Of a stretch of 64,000 nucleotides of DNA, positions 32,724-44,507 are shown piece by piece. Under the pieces are notes generated by a model. The model was not told the origin of the DNA and searched no databases. It saw only the letters and a list, made by a program, of their open reading frames with translations. The stretch is from positions 99,095,785 through 99,159,784 of the forward strand of contig CM035807.1 in NCBI GenBank assembly GCA_020466095.1, written 5' to 3'. This DNA comes from Chlorops oryzae. Taxonomy: Eukaryota > Arthropoda > Insecta > Diptera > Chloropidae. Positions within the stretch are counted from its first letter, which is position 1. The number at the start of each line of letters is the position of its first letter. The position numbers were made by a program, and so were the translations under genes.

Positions 32724-33878
32724 CATCTGTAATAATAAATTTCATTTAATTTTACTCTCACTCCTCGGTTAAAAAACCGACCACACTAAATTTTCAACGG
32801 GATTAAGATTTATTCTGCACCGCCCATGAAGTAATCCTTGTAAATCCTACATACAATTTTCATGAGCTTCCTTCTGATTATTCCGCGAGTAAAAACACTG
32901 AATGCACCGGCAGCAGCATCAAATTTTTAATTTTCTTTTACATTTGAAATTGTTTTCCTTGGAACAATTAATTATTTACCCTAAAACTTTAAGAGCAGGA
33001 AAATCGTTTCTCTTGCCTAGAGTCCTCCAACTACAAAGGCTTATGTGGTGTAGTTTGGTTTTATTTAAATTTAAAAGAGTACAATTTTGAGAAAATTAAT
33101 TTTTCATTCAAATTAAAAGAGTCTCATCTTGTTCGGTGACATTTACGGATTCATTTGAATTGATTGAATTCATAAGAAATTATCATTTATTTTCTGTAAG
33201 GCGGCGATTGCTTAGATTTTTTTTTCGAGAATTCTTTGAAATTAAATTGCTACAAAACAAAACGGATATTTCCAATTGACAATTCGAAAAAACTTAAATT
33301 CTCTACTGCAAAATGTCATGACTACTGAAGACCTAATCCATTTGCTACAGTGAAGACTCTCGAAAATTACATGATCGTCATAAATTCGAGCATAACTTAA
33401 TTTTCAATGCAATCAGTCTTTGAAGTCATCAATCTCTGTCAGAGTCTTGTGTTTTGGGTGAGAAACTTTTTCTCGGAATATGTGTTTTGAAATATGCGAC
33501 AAACTTAAACATGTCACGGTGACAAATGCCTTTAAAGAAAATTGTATGATAAAGTTGCCATCAATCTGCGCTTTGTCAATATAAGTGCAAAATAAATCGA
33601 TAAAGTTAAGAGCAAAGTATGGAGAGGAGACACTTCTATGTATGGACGGCGTGGAGTCAGATACATTTGAGATTCATTTAATAAAGGGTAGAAAGAGGAG
33701 GGCTCTAGACCGCGGACTAGATAAAATGATTGATTGTGAGTCAATAGAGAAACTGTGGTAGCCAATCTCACAAAACGGAATACTCCAAAGCTGTTTTTTT
33801 TTTTTGAATCGTTTTCTCGCACAGATTTTTATTTTATTTTGGCCTTCTGAAAACTAGTAAAGCCTAGCTTTCCAGCCC
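32724..33878. other. Non-coding spacer
   Basis: AT-rich. One small hairpin, CGGTTAAAAAACCG, at about 32767-32780. No coding or shared repeat seen. Confidence 0.4.
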
Positions 33879-34057
33879 TTTTTATACCCAGCGTGTAAGC
33901 ATGGTAGATATATTTGTTTTGTGGAGATCTTGTAATAGCTACAACTGAGCTCCGCAAATATAGGTATATTTATATATTCTTGATTGGGATCGAAAACTGA
34001 ATCGGACAGACGGACGGGCATGGCTAAATCGAATCTCCTTGTGACGCTGATCATTTT
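33879..34057 (+). mobile_element. Chimeric DINE-1-like fragment (family 1 head joined to family 2 core)
   Basis: Begins as family 1 (TTTATACCCAGCGTGTAAGC, then TTGATTGGGATCGAAAACTG). After AATCGGACAGACGGACGGGC it continues as inverted family 2 sequence (ATGGCTAAATCGAATCTCCT then TGTGACGCTGATCATTT). The switch falls in the GGAC/GTCY microsatellite. The far end is missing. Confidence 0.55.
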
Positions 34058-34059
34058 GT

Positions 34060-36524
34060 TAGTATTTGAAATATTTCGAAGCATACTTCAAGGATTTTTC
34101 ATATAAAAAATTAAAAAATAGTAGATGATTTTTGAGTTTTAAATGGGTATAGCTTATAGCTCCCAAATGCGACTTTTTATCATAACGGTATTTTCGTAAG
34201 AATTACTTGGCATATCTCAGAGTACATTTTGGTGTTGCTTAGAATACCAAACCTCATCTTATACATAGATACGGGCCAAAAAGTGGTCAAAAACTTTTTT
34301 TTTAAATTTATGCATGACGGAGACTACGACAGTGTAATTGAATGCCTTATAAGCTCTATTGTAAATTATACTCTTTTAAATTGAACAAAAATTTCTTCAT
34401 CTAAAATTGAAAGAAAATGTCGCTCGGTCGAAATAAAATATAAAAAAAATTTCTAAAGCTCGAAATGTTTTCTCACCTGCGCTATTTACGTATCTACCTT
34501 ATAAACTTTGTCTACAATTGTTGAAAATGTACTCGCAAACAAAAAAAAAAAACGAAAATAATATTGAAAAACAAAAGAATGAAAAAAAATCAAAGACCAT
34601 AAAAAACAAATTCCTCTTCATATTGAAAATGCCCAGTGGAATGCTTGCGTTGTCGGAAAACTTTTCTTTTGCAACGAAATCATATAAAATCTGAGCGCTT
34701 GCATATGACAACACACAGCGAGAGGGAAGAGAGTATGAGGACAAAAGTTTCGAACATCTGGTCAGTGCAGGTGACTTTTATGAAGGTACAGTACAGTGTA
34801 TAAAAACTTTTTCAAGAGTACTTAATTGCAGGGAAGCAAAGTTTTCGCACCGAATTGAAAAATCACAGACAGATGGATGTAAATGAATTTCAAAATAAGT
34901 TTAAAGAACAAAAATCGTTACAATGTAGGAAAATTCATTTTAAAGTGGTTGTCTCTTGCAATTTTTAAACTTAATTGATTTCAAACTCAATTCATGCCGA
35001 GCAAAGCTCCTTCATAAGTTCAAATTGATCGAATCGTAGATATCCTCACTCACACGGTACATACATACATACATACACACAAAAACACTCATGAGGAAAA
35101 TTCTTATATCGTAAGCTCCTTTGCGAGAAATCTCATTTATAAAATCTGGTAAATCTTTTTCCAAAAGCATAACGTTATCTAACAACTAAGTCATCTGATC
35201 AACTGACAATCGACAATCTATGTATGTATGCACAAAAGAAACTTACAAACTCCCCCAGTAGTGCTGCTTGCCATGGAAAAATGTCAATTTATCATTTCAT
35301 CGATAAAGAGGTCACATTGAGCAATAGATTATATCGAGCTTTCTATTGAGACAAGTTACGATAAAGGAAACATAGTTACATACACGCATAGATAGTATGT
35401 TTCTCGTTCGCATAGGGACCATTCGAAGGCTTTAAGTAGTTCCTAAGCTTATTGAGCACATACAGAGAGTTTCATTAAGCTTAAAGAAGTTTTTTGAAGC
35501 ATGAAAAAATATGTGGATAATCAATCATTTTATGATATTATTTAAGAAATTCTTATGGAATAAAGCCTTCAAGCGAAACTCTGTCGAAGAACTGCTCATT
35601 CATTATATAAACAAGAAAGAAAGAAGGAATAAATCGAAAGTTCATGACGTAAATATACTGATTCATTGTACCGAAAGTGCTTAGTTATTTACTTTTTTAA
35701 TAATTAGATCCATTTTTATTTTATTCAAAAGATATCAATATCTTTAAAGTTGATTGTAAGCTTTATTCCGAATATCCTTTTGAATGAAAGCATAATATTT
35801 GAATAACCGCAGTGTCGAAGGAGCTGGGGAAATTTGAGCGAACAATGTTTCCACAGGGAAATTATACTTTTGTATGAAATATCCTGGGGAAAACTTTTCC
35901 AAATATTTTGATTTTTAAACTATGATTTTGAACAATAGCGAAGCTATGAGGTTTGTTGTATTGACGATTGCCTACGCTATTTCGATGAGTTTGAACACGA
36001 TTTATTTGAAGGAACAGTAGGGCATTCAGTTCAGAGGTGAAAAGAAGTGTTGAATTTTGAAGACGGCGGGGTCTCAAACGAAAGATAATGGGAATCTAGA
36101 AACTCGGGCATCATTTAAAATTTTTTAAATTGAAATTTAGAGCTCGCGCAGAGGACTTGTATTTTCATTTAAAAAAAACGCCTTAAAGAGAGCCACAAAA
36201 CTTTATTTAGCTTTTGTAAATTCAGAATTTCCAATTTGACAGAATTTCAACTTTTTCTGTATACCTTTAGGGGCAGAAAACAAAATTTGATTTCCGAGAA
36301 GGGTTCGATTGTTTTACCTATAAATTGATTCTTAATAAGTTTAAGCGATTCGAAAACATTTATTTGCATATAAATTTGTTTTTGTAGTTGACTCAAATTT
36401 CGCCTTAAGTACAAAACTTTGCTTTTTTGGCTTAAATGCATTCGCGCGACCTCTAAACCTCAGTTTAAAAAATTTTAAACGATGCCCAAATTTTTCGATT
36501 TACATTATCTTTGGTTTGAGAGCC
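34060..36524. other. Non-coding spacer
   Basis: Short microsatellites only (ACAT units at 35057-35076, A tracts). No gene, RNA or dispersed repeat was recognised. Confidence 0.4.
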
Positions 36525-36529
36525 CGCCG

Positions 36530-37956
36530 CACAGTGCTTCGATCCCATACATTCGATGGACAAAAATAGAAAGAAGTGTCGTAGGGCAATGAAATTTAGC
36601 ACAAGTCCCTAATATGGCTTAATTAAGAAAATTTCTAAGTTTCATCAAAATTGACCCCACCCACCACCCACCGCCCATACCACCCAAAGTTATTTTTGGC
36701 TATAAAAATGGATATTTTGCCAAAAATTTCTTTAAATTGGGGGAAGAGTATATACATATGCGATCTTATCAAAAAATAATATTTCCTCCATTAATTTCGT
36801 AAGATTTTTATTACTGTTTTCACGTTCGCGTCTTAAGTCTTTTCGCAGACAGTTCTTTTAAAAAAACGAGAGAGATAAAGCAAAGAATTAATACTCAATA
36901 ATCAGACACATTTTTCTAAAATTGCAACGAAAAACAATGAAGGTAAAGACTTATAAATGCATGCACATTTCATAAATATTGAAAAGCATACTTTTTGGCT
37001 GCATTTAATAATGTTTATTTACAAAGAAAACTTTAGTATAAATCATGAAAATATACATTTTTATAATCTAACTTTTTCTTTATTTGTTGGTTCGATAGAA
37101 GTCTGATTTTTTCATAACTTATTAGAGGAATATATAAGGTACTCAAAATAGGAATAAAAAAATACCCGTTTTTCCGTATTTTTTTTTTTACTTCATTAAA
37201 GTTTCGATATTTTTTACTATGAAAAAAAAATTTGTGCCTTTTTCAAGCAGAAAAGCAAAATGATATTAAGCTTCTTTGCCTAAAAGCATATTTTTAATGT
37301 ACTTCTCATATATTTGAAAAGTTAAAACAACAAACCTAAAGTCTATTAAGGAAAAAATGTATTTGTGGCAATTTCTTGCGAAACAGCTTGAAACAAGTGT
37401 TTCATAAATCAAGAAAAACGCTTATGGGAAAAATGATTTTTTTCTCAATTGTTGGTTCGATAGAAGTCTGATTCTTTCATATCTCATTAGAAGAATATAT
37501 AAGGTATTAAAAATAGGAATAAAAAAATACCCGTTTTTTCCGTATTTTTTTTTTTTACTCCATTAAAGTTTTGTAATTTTTGAATAACCAACCAAAAATT
37601 TGTGTTTTTCAAAGCAAAAAACCAAAATGACATTAAGCCCCTTTGCCTTAAAATTTATTTTTTATTTATTACTTATATATTGAAGAAGTCAAAAAATTAA
37701 GTTTGAAGTAATTTCACGAAAAAATAAATTTTTGAGATTATTTTTAGTGAATCGACTTGAGCGAATTTTTTGTTAAAGCAGATTTGCTTAAAATCGTCTA
37801 ACTTCAGCGCCCTCTAGTGGTGATCTAAAGAATCAAACCATAAATATTTTTCTATAATTATATTAGTTGTTTTATTATCTTTCCGAAAATATATATTTCA
37901 TCAATATATTAAAACAATTTTTTTTTTGATTTTTGTCTATGGGTCGAAGCACTGTG
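36530..37956. mobile_element. Transib-like non-autonomous DNA transposon with RSS-like ends
   Basis: The element is 1427 bp, flanked by the perfect 5-bp duplication CGCCG at 36525-36529 and 37957-37961. Both ends start with CACAGTG reading inwards. Left: CACAGTGCTTCGATCCCATA with ACAAAAATA at 36560-36568. Right (minus strand): CACAGTGCTTCGACCCATAG followed directly by ACAAAAATC at 37936-37928. The CACAGTG-type terminus plus GC-rich 5-bp target duplication is the hallmark of the Transib superfamily, the relatives of RAG1. The interior is AT-rich and has no transposase frame. It holds a diverged direct duplication of about 270 bp (about 37065-37330 and 37425-37695, both with TTGGTTCGATAGAAGTCTGA). 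It must depend on a transposase made elsewhere. Confidence 0.75.
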
Positions 37957-37961
37957 CGCCG

Positions 37962-39459
37962 TCTTCGAAAAATTACTTGATTTTCCCGGATTTTGGTATT
38001 TTTCTTAAATAGTTAATGTGCTTGTTGGCGATTATAAGTTAAGCTATGGAAGAATTCTGGGAATAAAATGTGAAGATTATAATGAGAGGTGAATTGCGCG
38101 TGAAATCAATCGATTTTCACCCTCGGACACCTTCCCAGGGTGCCCTTACTTCCTTGAGTACCGCTAATATCGAACAAAATATAAAAATGAATTGTTTATT
38201 GTGCCATCGGAATCGGTAACAAACGAGCCGGTCAAAAAAAAACCCCTTGAAACCCAGTATTAAATCGAACAACACGAAAACTTGTGAAAAATGTCAATTT
38301 TTTTGAAAAGCACGCCCCTTTGAACACGAACTTGAATGCGTTCATAACATACACCTTCTATCTTTTCATCTGGTTCGAATTCCTTTACAATGTTGAAAAG
38401 AAATTCTGATGTAACCCCAAGCTTACTTCAGAATATCATCCCAAGTAACAATCTGATCCCTCGTACACCACAACCGCAATGAATGCAGCTACTTTAGAGC
38501 GAACAAGACCACTTGACCACATATCCCTGCGCTTGGCTGAATTTCCAAGATAAAAAGCTGTTCAAACAAGCAGCAATATCCATCGACCATTGATATCAGT
38601 CATAACAATATCAAGTACAAGCATACTCGGAATTCTCTCGAGTTGTACTTTTGCAGCTGGCAAAGTATTACTCCACTTAGGTGCTAAAATGAAAAGCACT
38701 AAATCTTAAGAAAGCAACGAACTAGCAACGAACAAGCATCGAACAAGCATCGAACAAGCAGCACGCTAGACAAAACATTTTCTTAACAATGATTCCTCGG
38801 TATGTATCGTTGAATGCACGAATGTTTGTGTGTATGTATGGATGTGTGTTTGTGTGTGTGAGTGAGTGTAAATTGAACAACTTGGAAAAATGTCAGGAAC
38901 ATTTCTCTACTCTCCTCTAAACTTGCACTAAGTAGCACAAAAGCGCAACCAACTGCATTGTATTTAAGGTTATTAATACTGATGCCGAGCGAATTCGTTT
39001 ATTGAACTCATTTCCTTTAGATCGAAAGAGGGAAAAAATTATAAAAATTGTACTGAAATTAATTGAAAAGAAATTGAATTCTACAACTATTTTTTGAAAA
39101 CGAAAAAAAAAACTTCGCAAAACTCTTTCAATGCGACTTGTTAAGCTTCAAAATTGGAAAATATTGTAGCTGTCTTCTGTGATTTATAAGAGAATCCGGC
39201 GCGAGCTGCGTATGAGTAACGTCATTCAGCGGAAATATCAATTTGAGAAATTCCGTCTTTTATATGTGTATACGTGCGTGTGCGCGTGTGTGTTTAGTTT
39301 CATAAGAGCTTTTTACTTTTCAGTAGAGTTTCTCTTAGAGTTGTTTCTCAAAACTAATATCAAAAGATTAATATCGTTCTAAGTCGATCATCTTAGAGGT
39401 CATATGCTACACAAGGAGAAGAGGACAACATCATCCTTCTCAACACATTTTATTTCCTT
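37962..39459. other. Non-coding spacer
   Basis: Includes a small tandem (CGAACAAGCAT units at about 38727-38765) and a GT-rich run at about 38827-38870. No gene found. Confidence 0.4.
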
Positions 39460-40115
39460 TTTAAACCCGACACACTCTGTGTCGAGGTTATATTGCATTT
39501 GTGCGGTTGCGTATAATATCCAGAACTTGTTGAGATAGATCGTACGAAATATGTTCCTACAGAAATGATCAGGTCACCAGGAGATTCGATTTAGCAGTGC
39601 CCGTCTGTCTGTATGTCTCTATACAGTTTTCTTATCGAAGGATTTGAGCTACCTTAAAGAAATCGGTATGTGTATTCGAGGGAACATGATTAAGATCAAG
39701 TTCAAGAATGGACCCGATCGGACCATTTTTAAGGGTACCTCCAGTACTAGGGTCCATTATGAAAATCACAAAAACTGAAAAAAAAAATCCGGAATTGTTT
39801 GAGATATGGGAGTGGAATTCATTTCCACGGGAAAGGGAAACAATCACATACCTGATTTTGATGAACTTTGATATTTGACGATGTTTAAAGGCATAAAATT
39901 TAAAATGTAATAAGTCCCAAAATTTGGGACTTTAACAAAAGTGGGCGTATAGACATCTTTTATAATCCTGTAAATCATCTACAAAAATTTACTTGATCGC
40001 TCGCTTTTCGAGGTTATCTCTAGTGCTGCGGTCTGTCACACGAATCGGAAGAATTGCTCTAAAATCAGAATCTTATCTGTGTCGGTTTCACCTGACTATA
40101 ACACCCTTACTCGTT
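39460..40115 (+). mobile_element. DINE-1-like element, family 2, copy 3
   Basis: Begins TTTAAACCCGACACACTCTG then TGTCGAGG. It has GTCTGTCTGTATGTC near 39603 and TACTAGGGTC at about 39753, and ends CTGTGTCGGTTTCACCTGAC then TATAACACCCTTACTCG. The middle is more diverged than in copies 4 and 5, suggesting an older insertion. Confidence 0.65.
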
Positions 40116-40307
40116 TTTTCTTTGTTTGTTCCAAAAATAAAATTCTTAGGTTATTAGTTTTTTGAATAGTAAATTTTGACTTGAATAAAATAAACATAAA
40201 ATCTTGTAAGTTTTTCTACTCAATGGCGCCGACGACATATTCCACAAATTCCAAATCACATCAATTCAAAGCATTCTTTAAGCCGTATAACCTCCAATAT
40301 ATTAACG

Positions 40308-40460
40308 AACAGTGGCGTAGCGAGACATATCGGCGCCCGGGGAACACAGTGGGAGGCAACAGTGTAGGAAATTCCGCCCCTCCAGCCTCAATAAAAATAC
40401 CTTCATAAAAATTTAAATATGATTTGGCGCCCCTCTTCGACCCCTCTCACTAGGCTATTG
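40308..40460. mobile_element. Possible DNA transposon relic (CAGTGGCGTAGCGAG)
   Basis: CAGTGGCGTAGCGAGACATA followed by GGCGCCCGGGG, and later GGCGCCCCTCTTCGACCCC, is a GC-rich island in AT-rich DNA. It resembles the CAGTGGCGTAG ends widespread in animal DNA transposons. No paired terminus was found. Confidence 0.3.
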
Positions 40461-41774
40461 CCAAGGAAAGCCATTTAATGGCTTTTCTTGGAAAAAGAAA
40501 AGGCATATTTATTTATTTGTTTTATTTTTTCTTCTTAAAAACTCTCATAAAAAGACGATTGATAACATTTGAAACATAAAAGAGTTTAAAACTTTCCACG
40601 TACTTATTTTTGATAAGCTTGCAAAGACGACAAAAGCTGACAGAAAACAATCTTCAAACCAACAAAAGCAAAACTGAAAAAGAAATCATTTCAAAGTTTT
40701 TTTTTTTTTTATCTTATTCTCATACAGAGTTTAAAAGATAATTCAAAGAAAAAGACTTAAGATTCTCAGCCTTTTTTTCTTATTGTGTGGCAGATTCGAA
40801 ATGCACCGCAAGAAAAATCTTCTTTTTTTTCCCCCAGTAGAGAAATACTTCGAGGTCTTCCATGTTGTCGTAAACTGAAATAAAATTGAGTAAACACGAA
40901 AGTAAATAAGCAAACCGAAAAAATTCTCCAGTTGAATGTGCAGGAATGAAGGCTTACACGCACAAACGTGCATACGTACTCTTCAATATATATATATATA
41001 TATATTCGTACGCTTACACCTGGCAAACTTGGTTAACCAAGGTGCTTTGGCTTCGGAGTTTTGTTTTGCTAAAAAAAAAAAAAATAAAAAAAACACAATC
41101 TCTTTTGTGGGTGTCATCGTTTCAACATTTGTGGGCTATAAAAAACCCAAGTGAATACCAGTTATTCGTCTTTTTCTGTTGGTTAAAAAAATATCGTTAC
41201 TTTTGAAACTGGAAGATAGCATAAAAAGCACAACCACAAGCTTTCAAGGCACCAACAGGTAAGAACAAGCCGCACTCTGTGAATCGGTTGAGCTGTGCAG
41301 AAAAAGGTGCAAGAAAAAAAAAGTGTGTCTACAAACCAAATAGAATTGGTAATGAAGAAATAAAATTTGTATTTCCTTCTACAATGTGTGACACTGTTGT
41401 GTTCTCTTACGCTTGGAAAGTTTTCGGAAACAAAGACATTGCCACGATTCGGGCGCATGCAAGTCTTAACTCGGTAAATGGAAATGGAAATGAAAATGGA
41501 ATGCAACTTTCATCGGCTTTATTGTAACTGATTTCGGTGTCGAATAAAGCTGACAATGTGAAATCCAAGACTTAAAAATTTGAGAAAGGAGATCTTTTTT
41601 TTATTTTATAAGGAAACTAGTTTTTAATTCCCTTTAGCTGGCCTAACATTTCCTGCAAGGACAGCTGAAGATAGATCTCAAATAAAGAGACACAACGCAA
41701 AATTTTCCATTTTCCAGAAAACCCAAAAAACAAAATGCAATCGCAGTTTTTTTTTGAGGCTTTTTATAACAAAA
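40460..41774. other. Non-coding spacer
   Basis: Contains an (AT)n run at about 40984-41004 and A/T homopolymers. Open frames here lack coding character. Confidence 0.4.
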
Positions 41775-42622
41775 ACAAGTAAGGGTGTTATAGTCAGGCG
41801 AGCCTGACAATAGAAATACCCGACACAGACACACATGTTTAAATAATTTTTAAACAAGCAGGTAAAAAAGACCATTACGGGCCTCAAACCGACATTTTTG
41901 AATTTTTAGTCAAAAACCGCCCTTTTTAGCCACGCCCACTTTTCAAATTTTTTGAATTTAATCGGAGGCTCTTAAATATGCGCTCAATTCTAAGTTTCAT
42001 TGAAATATTTCGAAAAAGTCAGATTTTGTGGCAATTTTGAGATTTTTGTGACAGACCCTAGTACTAGAGGCACCCTTAATAATGGACCGATCAAGGAAAT
42101 TTTAGAGGAGGATTTTTATGGCTACAAAGGAATCATAATTGCCAACTTTTCGTTCAAGTCCCATAGGAATTTCGGGAGAAGGAGACAATTTCGAAAACGC
42201 CCTTCTGCCACGCCCACTTTTACAATTTTTGGAAATCAACATTACTCGCTTTTAAACATGTTCAAATATCAAATTTCATCAAAATAACTAAGTTTTTGTG
42301 ATTTACGTAACAGACCCTAGTACGAAAGGTTCCCCCAAAAAATGGTCCGATCGGGTCCATTCTCGAACTTGTTCTTACTCATGTCTCCGTGAGCACGCAT
42401 ACCAAATTTCGTCAAGATAGCTCAACGCCTTCGATAAGAAAACTATCACAGACAGACAGGACAGATGGACGGACGGACACGTCTAAATCGAATCTTCCTG
42501 GTGACGCTGATCATTTCTATATATATATGTATTTTGTATGGACTATCTCGACTGGATCTGGGTGTTACACACAACCACACAAACACAATATACCCTCGAC
42601 ACAGAGTGTGTCGGGTATAAAA
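41775..42622 (-). mobile_element. DINE-1-like element, family 2, copy 4
   Basis: Complete, in minus orientation. On the plus strand it opens ACAAGTAAGGGTGTTATAGT followed by the hairpin GTCAGGCGAGCCTGAC and AATACCCGACACAG. It closes with GACAGACAGGACAGATGGAC (GTCY core) and CGACACAGAGTGTGTCGGGT then ATAAAAA. It shows every structural part of the family. Confidence 0.75.
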
Positions 42623-44338
42623 ACGGAATAGATTTTTTCAGTGACTTGTGAACAAGATTCCTAGCATAACTCACAAATTTTGAGTTGCGTCACTTTAGTT
42701 TCCGGGGTGTGAGCTGTTAGTTTTCCTAGGCCTTATGGTAAATGACTTTCTTTTTTATCTAACTCAACTCGAATTTGATGGCTCGTATCTAAAGTCCCTT
42801 TTGTTGCAAAGCGAAGAAGCGTTGGCTTCTTAAAAGGAACATAGCGCTGCTGTTGCGTTCTGATGATGCACAGCTCCGTCGAAACGTTCAAAAAGTGGAC
42901 TCCCACGAGCCCAGCCCCGGATATACTAGGTACCTACTATTTTTCAAACGTGGCGACAACATTATTTTAAAGTCACACTATTTTTTTATTACCGTCAAGG
43001 GAGTCCCAGCTACGGAAAGAGGCCCCTGAATAGGTACCGACATATCACTAGGTAAGAGAGAGATGACATTTCTCATTTTTCTTTTATTTTCTCTTTGTTT
43101 TTTGTCAAAATTTTATGTTGAAGGCACCTGTAAAAAGGACATATTTATATATATAATACATGTTAGTTTTAAATGTCCACTTTGTTCACATAAAATCAAT
43201 GGTAAACGTTTTGGAGCACGCATAATTTCGAATTTCAGAAACAAATTTATAGTCGTGAAGCACCTTCCTTTGAATCGCTTCCGGAGCGAACTATATGAAC
43301 TATTGCCACTTCAAAGCAAATGTTTGCACGTTGAGCTATAGATTCAAATTTCATATCAAAAATGGATTTTTTTTTTCTTTTTTTTTCGATCTTAATGTTA
43401 TACCTTTTGATGCTATGGAATTTCATGGAGTTTAGCCTTTATCCTTTTTCGAGCCTAAAAAAATTCCTGTTTATTTTCGAGTGCAAACCGAAGCTCAAAG
43501 CTAAAACCGAAGTATTAAATAACCATTTCAAAAGCAAAATAAAAAAATAAAAAATATATAAATATAAATCCTAAAATACATTTTTTGTGCAACACATCAC
43601 CAGCACACATGCCTCTGAAAATAGCTCTAAGGAATTTCTAGCATTGATGGATGAAACGGCGGGGAGCATTGTTCGAATTGATGTTTCTTGTTTTTGGTTT
43701 CATTCGGTTTTGTTTCGTTGGCTTGCAGCCTTTAATTGTGTACTGACGTGATATGTTTGCATGCTATGTATGTAAATATGTTAAATCAATATAGTTCGCA
43801 TTTCGATTTGGAAATTCCACCTTCATCATTTTTTCAAGCCTTCTGTGACTTTTCGTTTTTATTATTTCATATTCGACTTGATGACTCCCGCCATGCGATG
43901 AGTGCTTTTTGAAAAATGTATTTATCATGAAAGGCAAAAATAAAAATGGTCCGAATTGTGACAACAACAAAAAAAAAAAACTTCCCTCTACAATTTTCAG
44001 TAGTCATTGACAGCAAAAGCTAAAATTTTTAAAGTTTTCCCTCTCATGGGTCTTCGATGTTCAACTTTACGCAAATATGATAGCAGGAAATTTTGTTTAG
44101 ATATTTCCAAAGCCTGTTATGATAAGCTATTGCAGCCATTTCCGGTTTCCGCTTACAAAATTTACAATTTCCTTTGAAACTTTACGCAAAGCCCTTTGCA
44201 AGCGAGCAAGTTCGAGAACAATATTTTTATGCTACTTACACATACTCGTAGTTCGGATACATAAAGAAACTTTTGTGCAGAAAGACCAGACATATGCAGA
44301 AGCGAAGCTTTTAAATTCATCTGAGATCGAGAAAACAA
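42623..44338. other. Non-coding spacer
   Basis: A frame at 43063-43341 starts with ATG and a hydrophobic leader, but lies in T-rich sequence with no other support. Nothing else of note. Confidence 0.35.
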
Positions 44339-44340
44339 TA

Positions 44341-44505
44341 GGGGTATTCACAAGGAAGATGGAATTCTGTCGGAAAATGTCACGTCGGAATATTTTCGAT
44401 TTTAATTCGTTACGCACTGGGGAAAAACACCCGAAGCGAACTATAATCGAAAATATTCATACGTTGACATATTCCGACAGAATTATATCTTCCTTGTGAA
44501 TACCC
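44341..44505. mobile_element. 165-bp palindromic MITE (GGGTATTCACAAGGAAG family), copy 2, TA-flanked
   Basis: The arms GGGGTATTCACAAGGAAGAT then GGAATTCTGTCGGAA, and the reverse complement of the right arm GGGTATTCACAAGGAAGATA then TAATTCTGTCGGAA, match over about 65 bp. TA at 44339-44340 and 44506-44507 is the likely target duplication. The related, older copy is at 17409-17574. Confidence 0.65.
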
Positions 44506-44507
44506 TA

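Noticed and set aside
43063..43341. 92-codon frame with ATG and a leader-like hydrophobic start, CPLCSHK motif
   Set aside because: It lies in T-rich DNA where hydrophobic leaders arise by chance. There is no promoter, splice or homology support, and the single CxxC is not enough.
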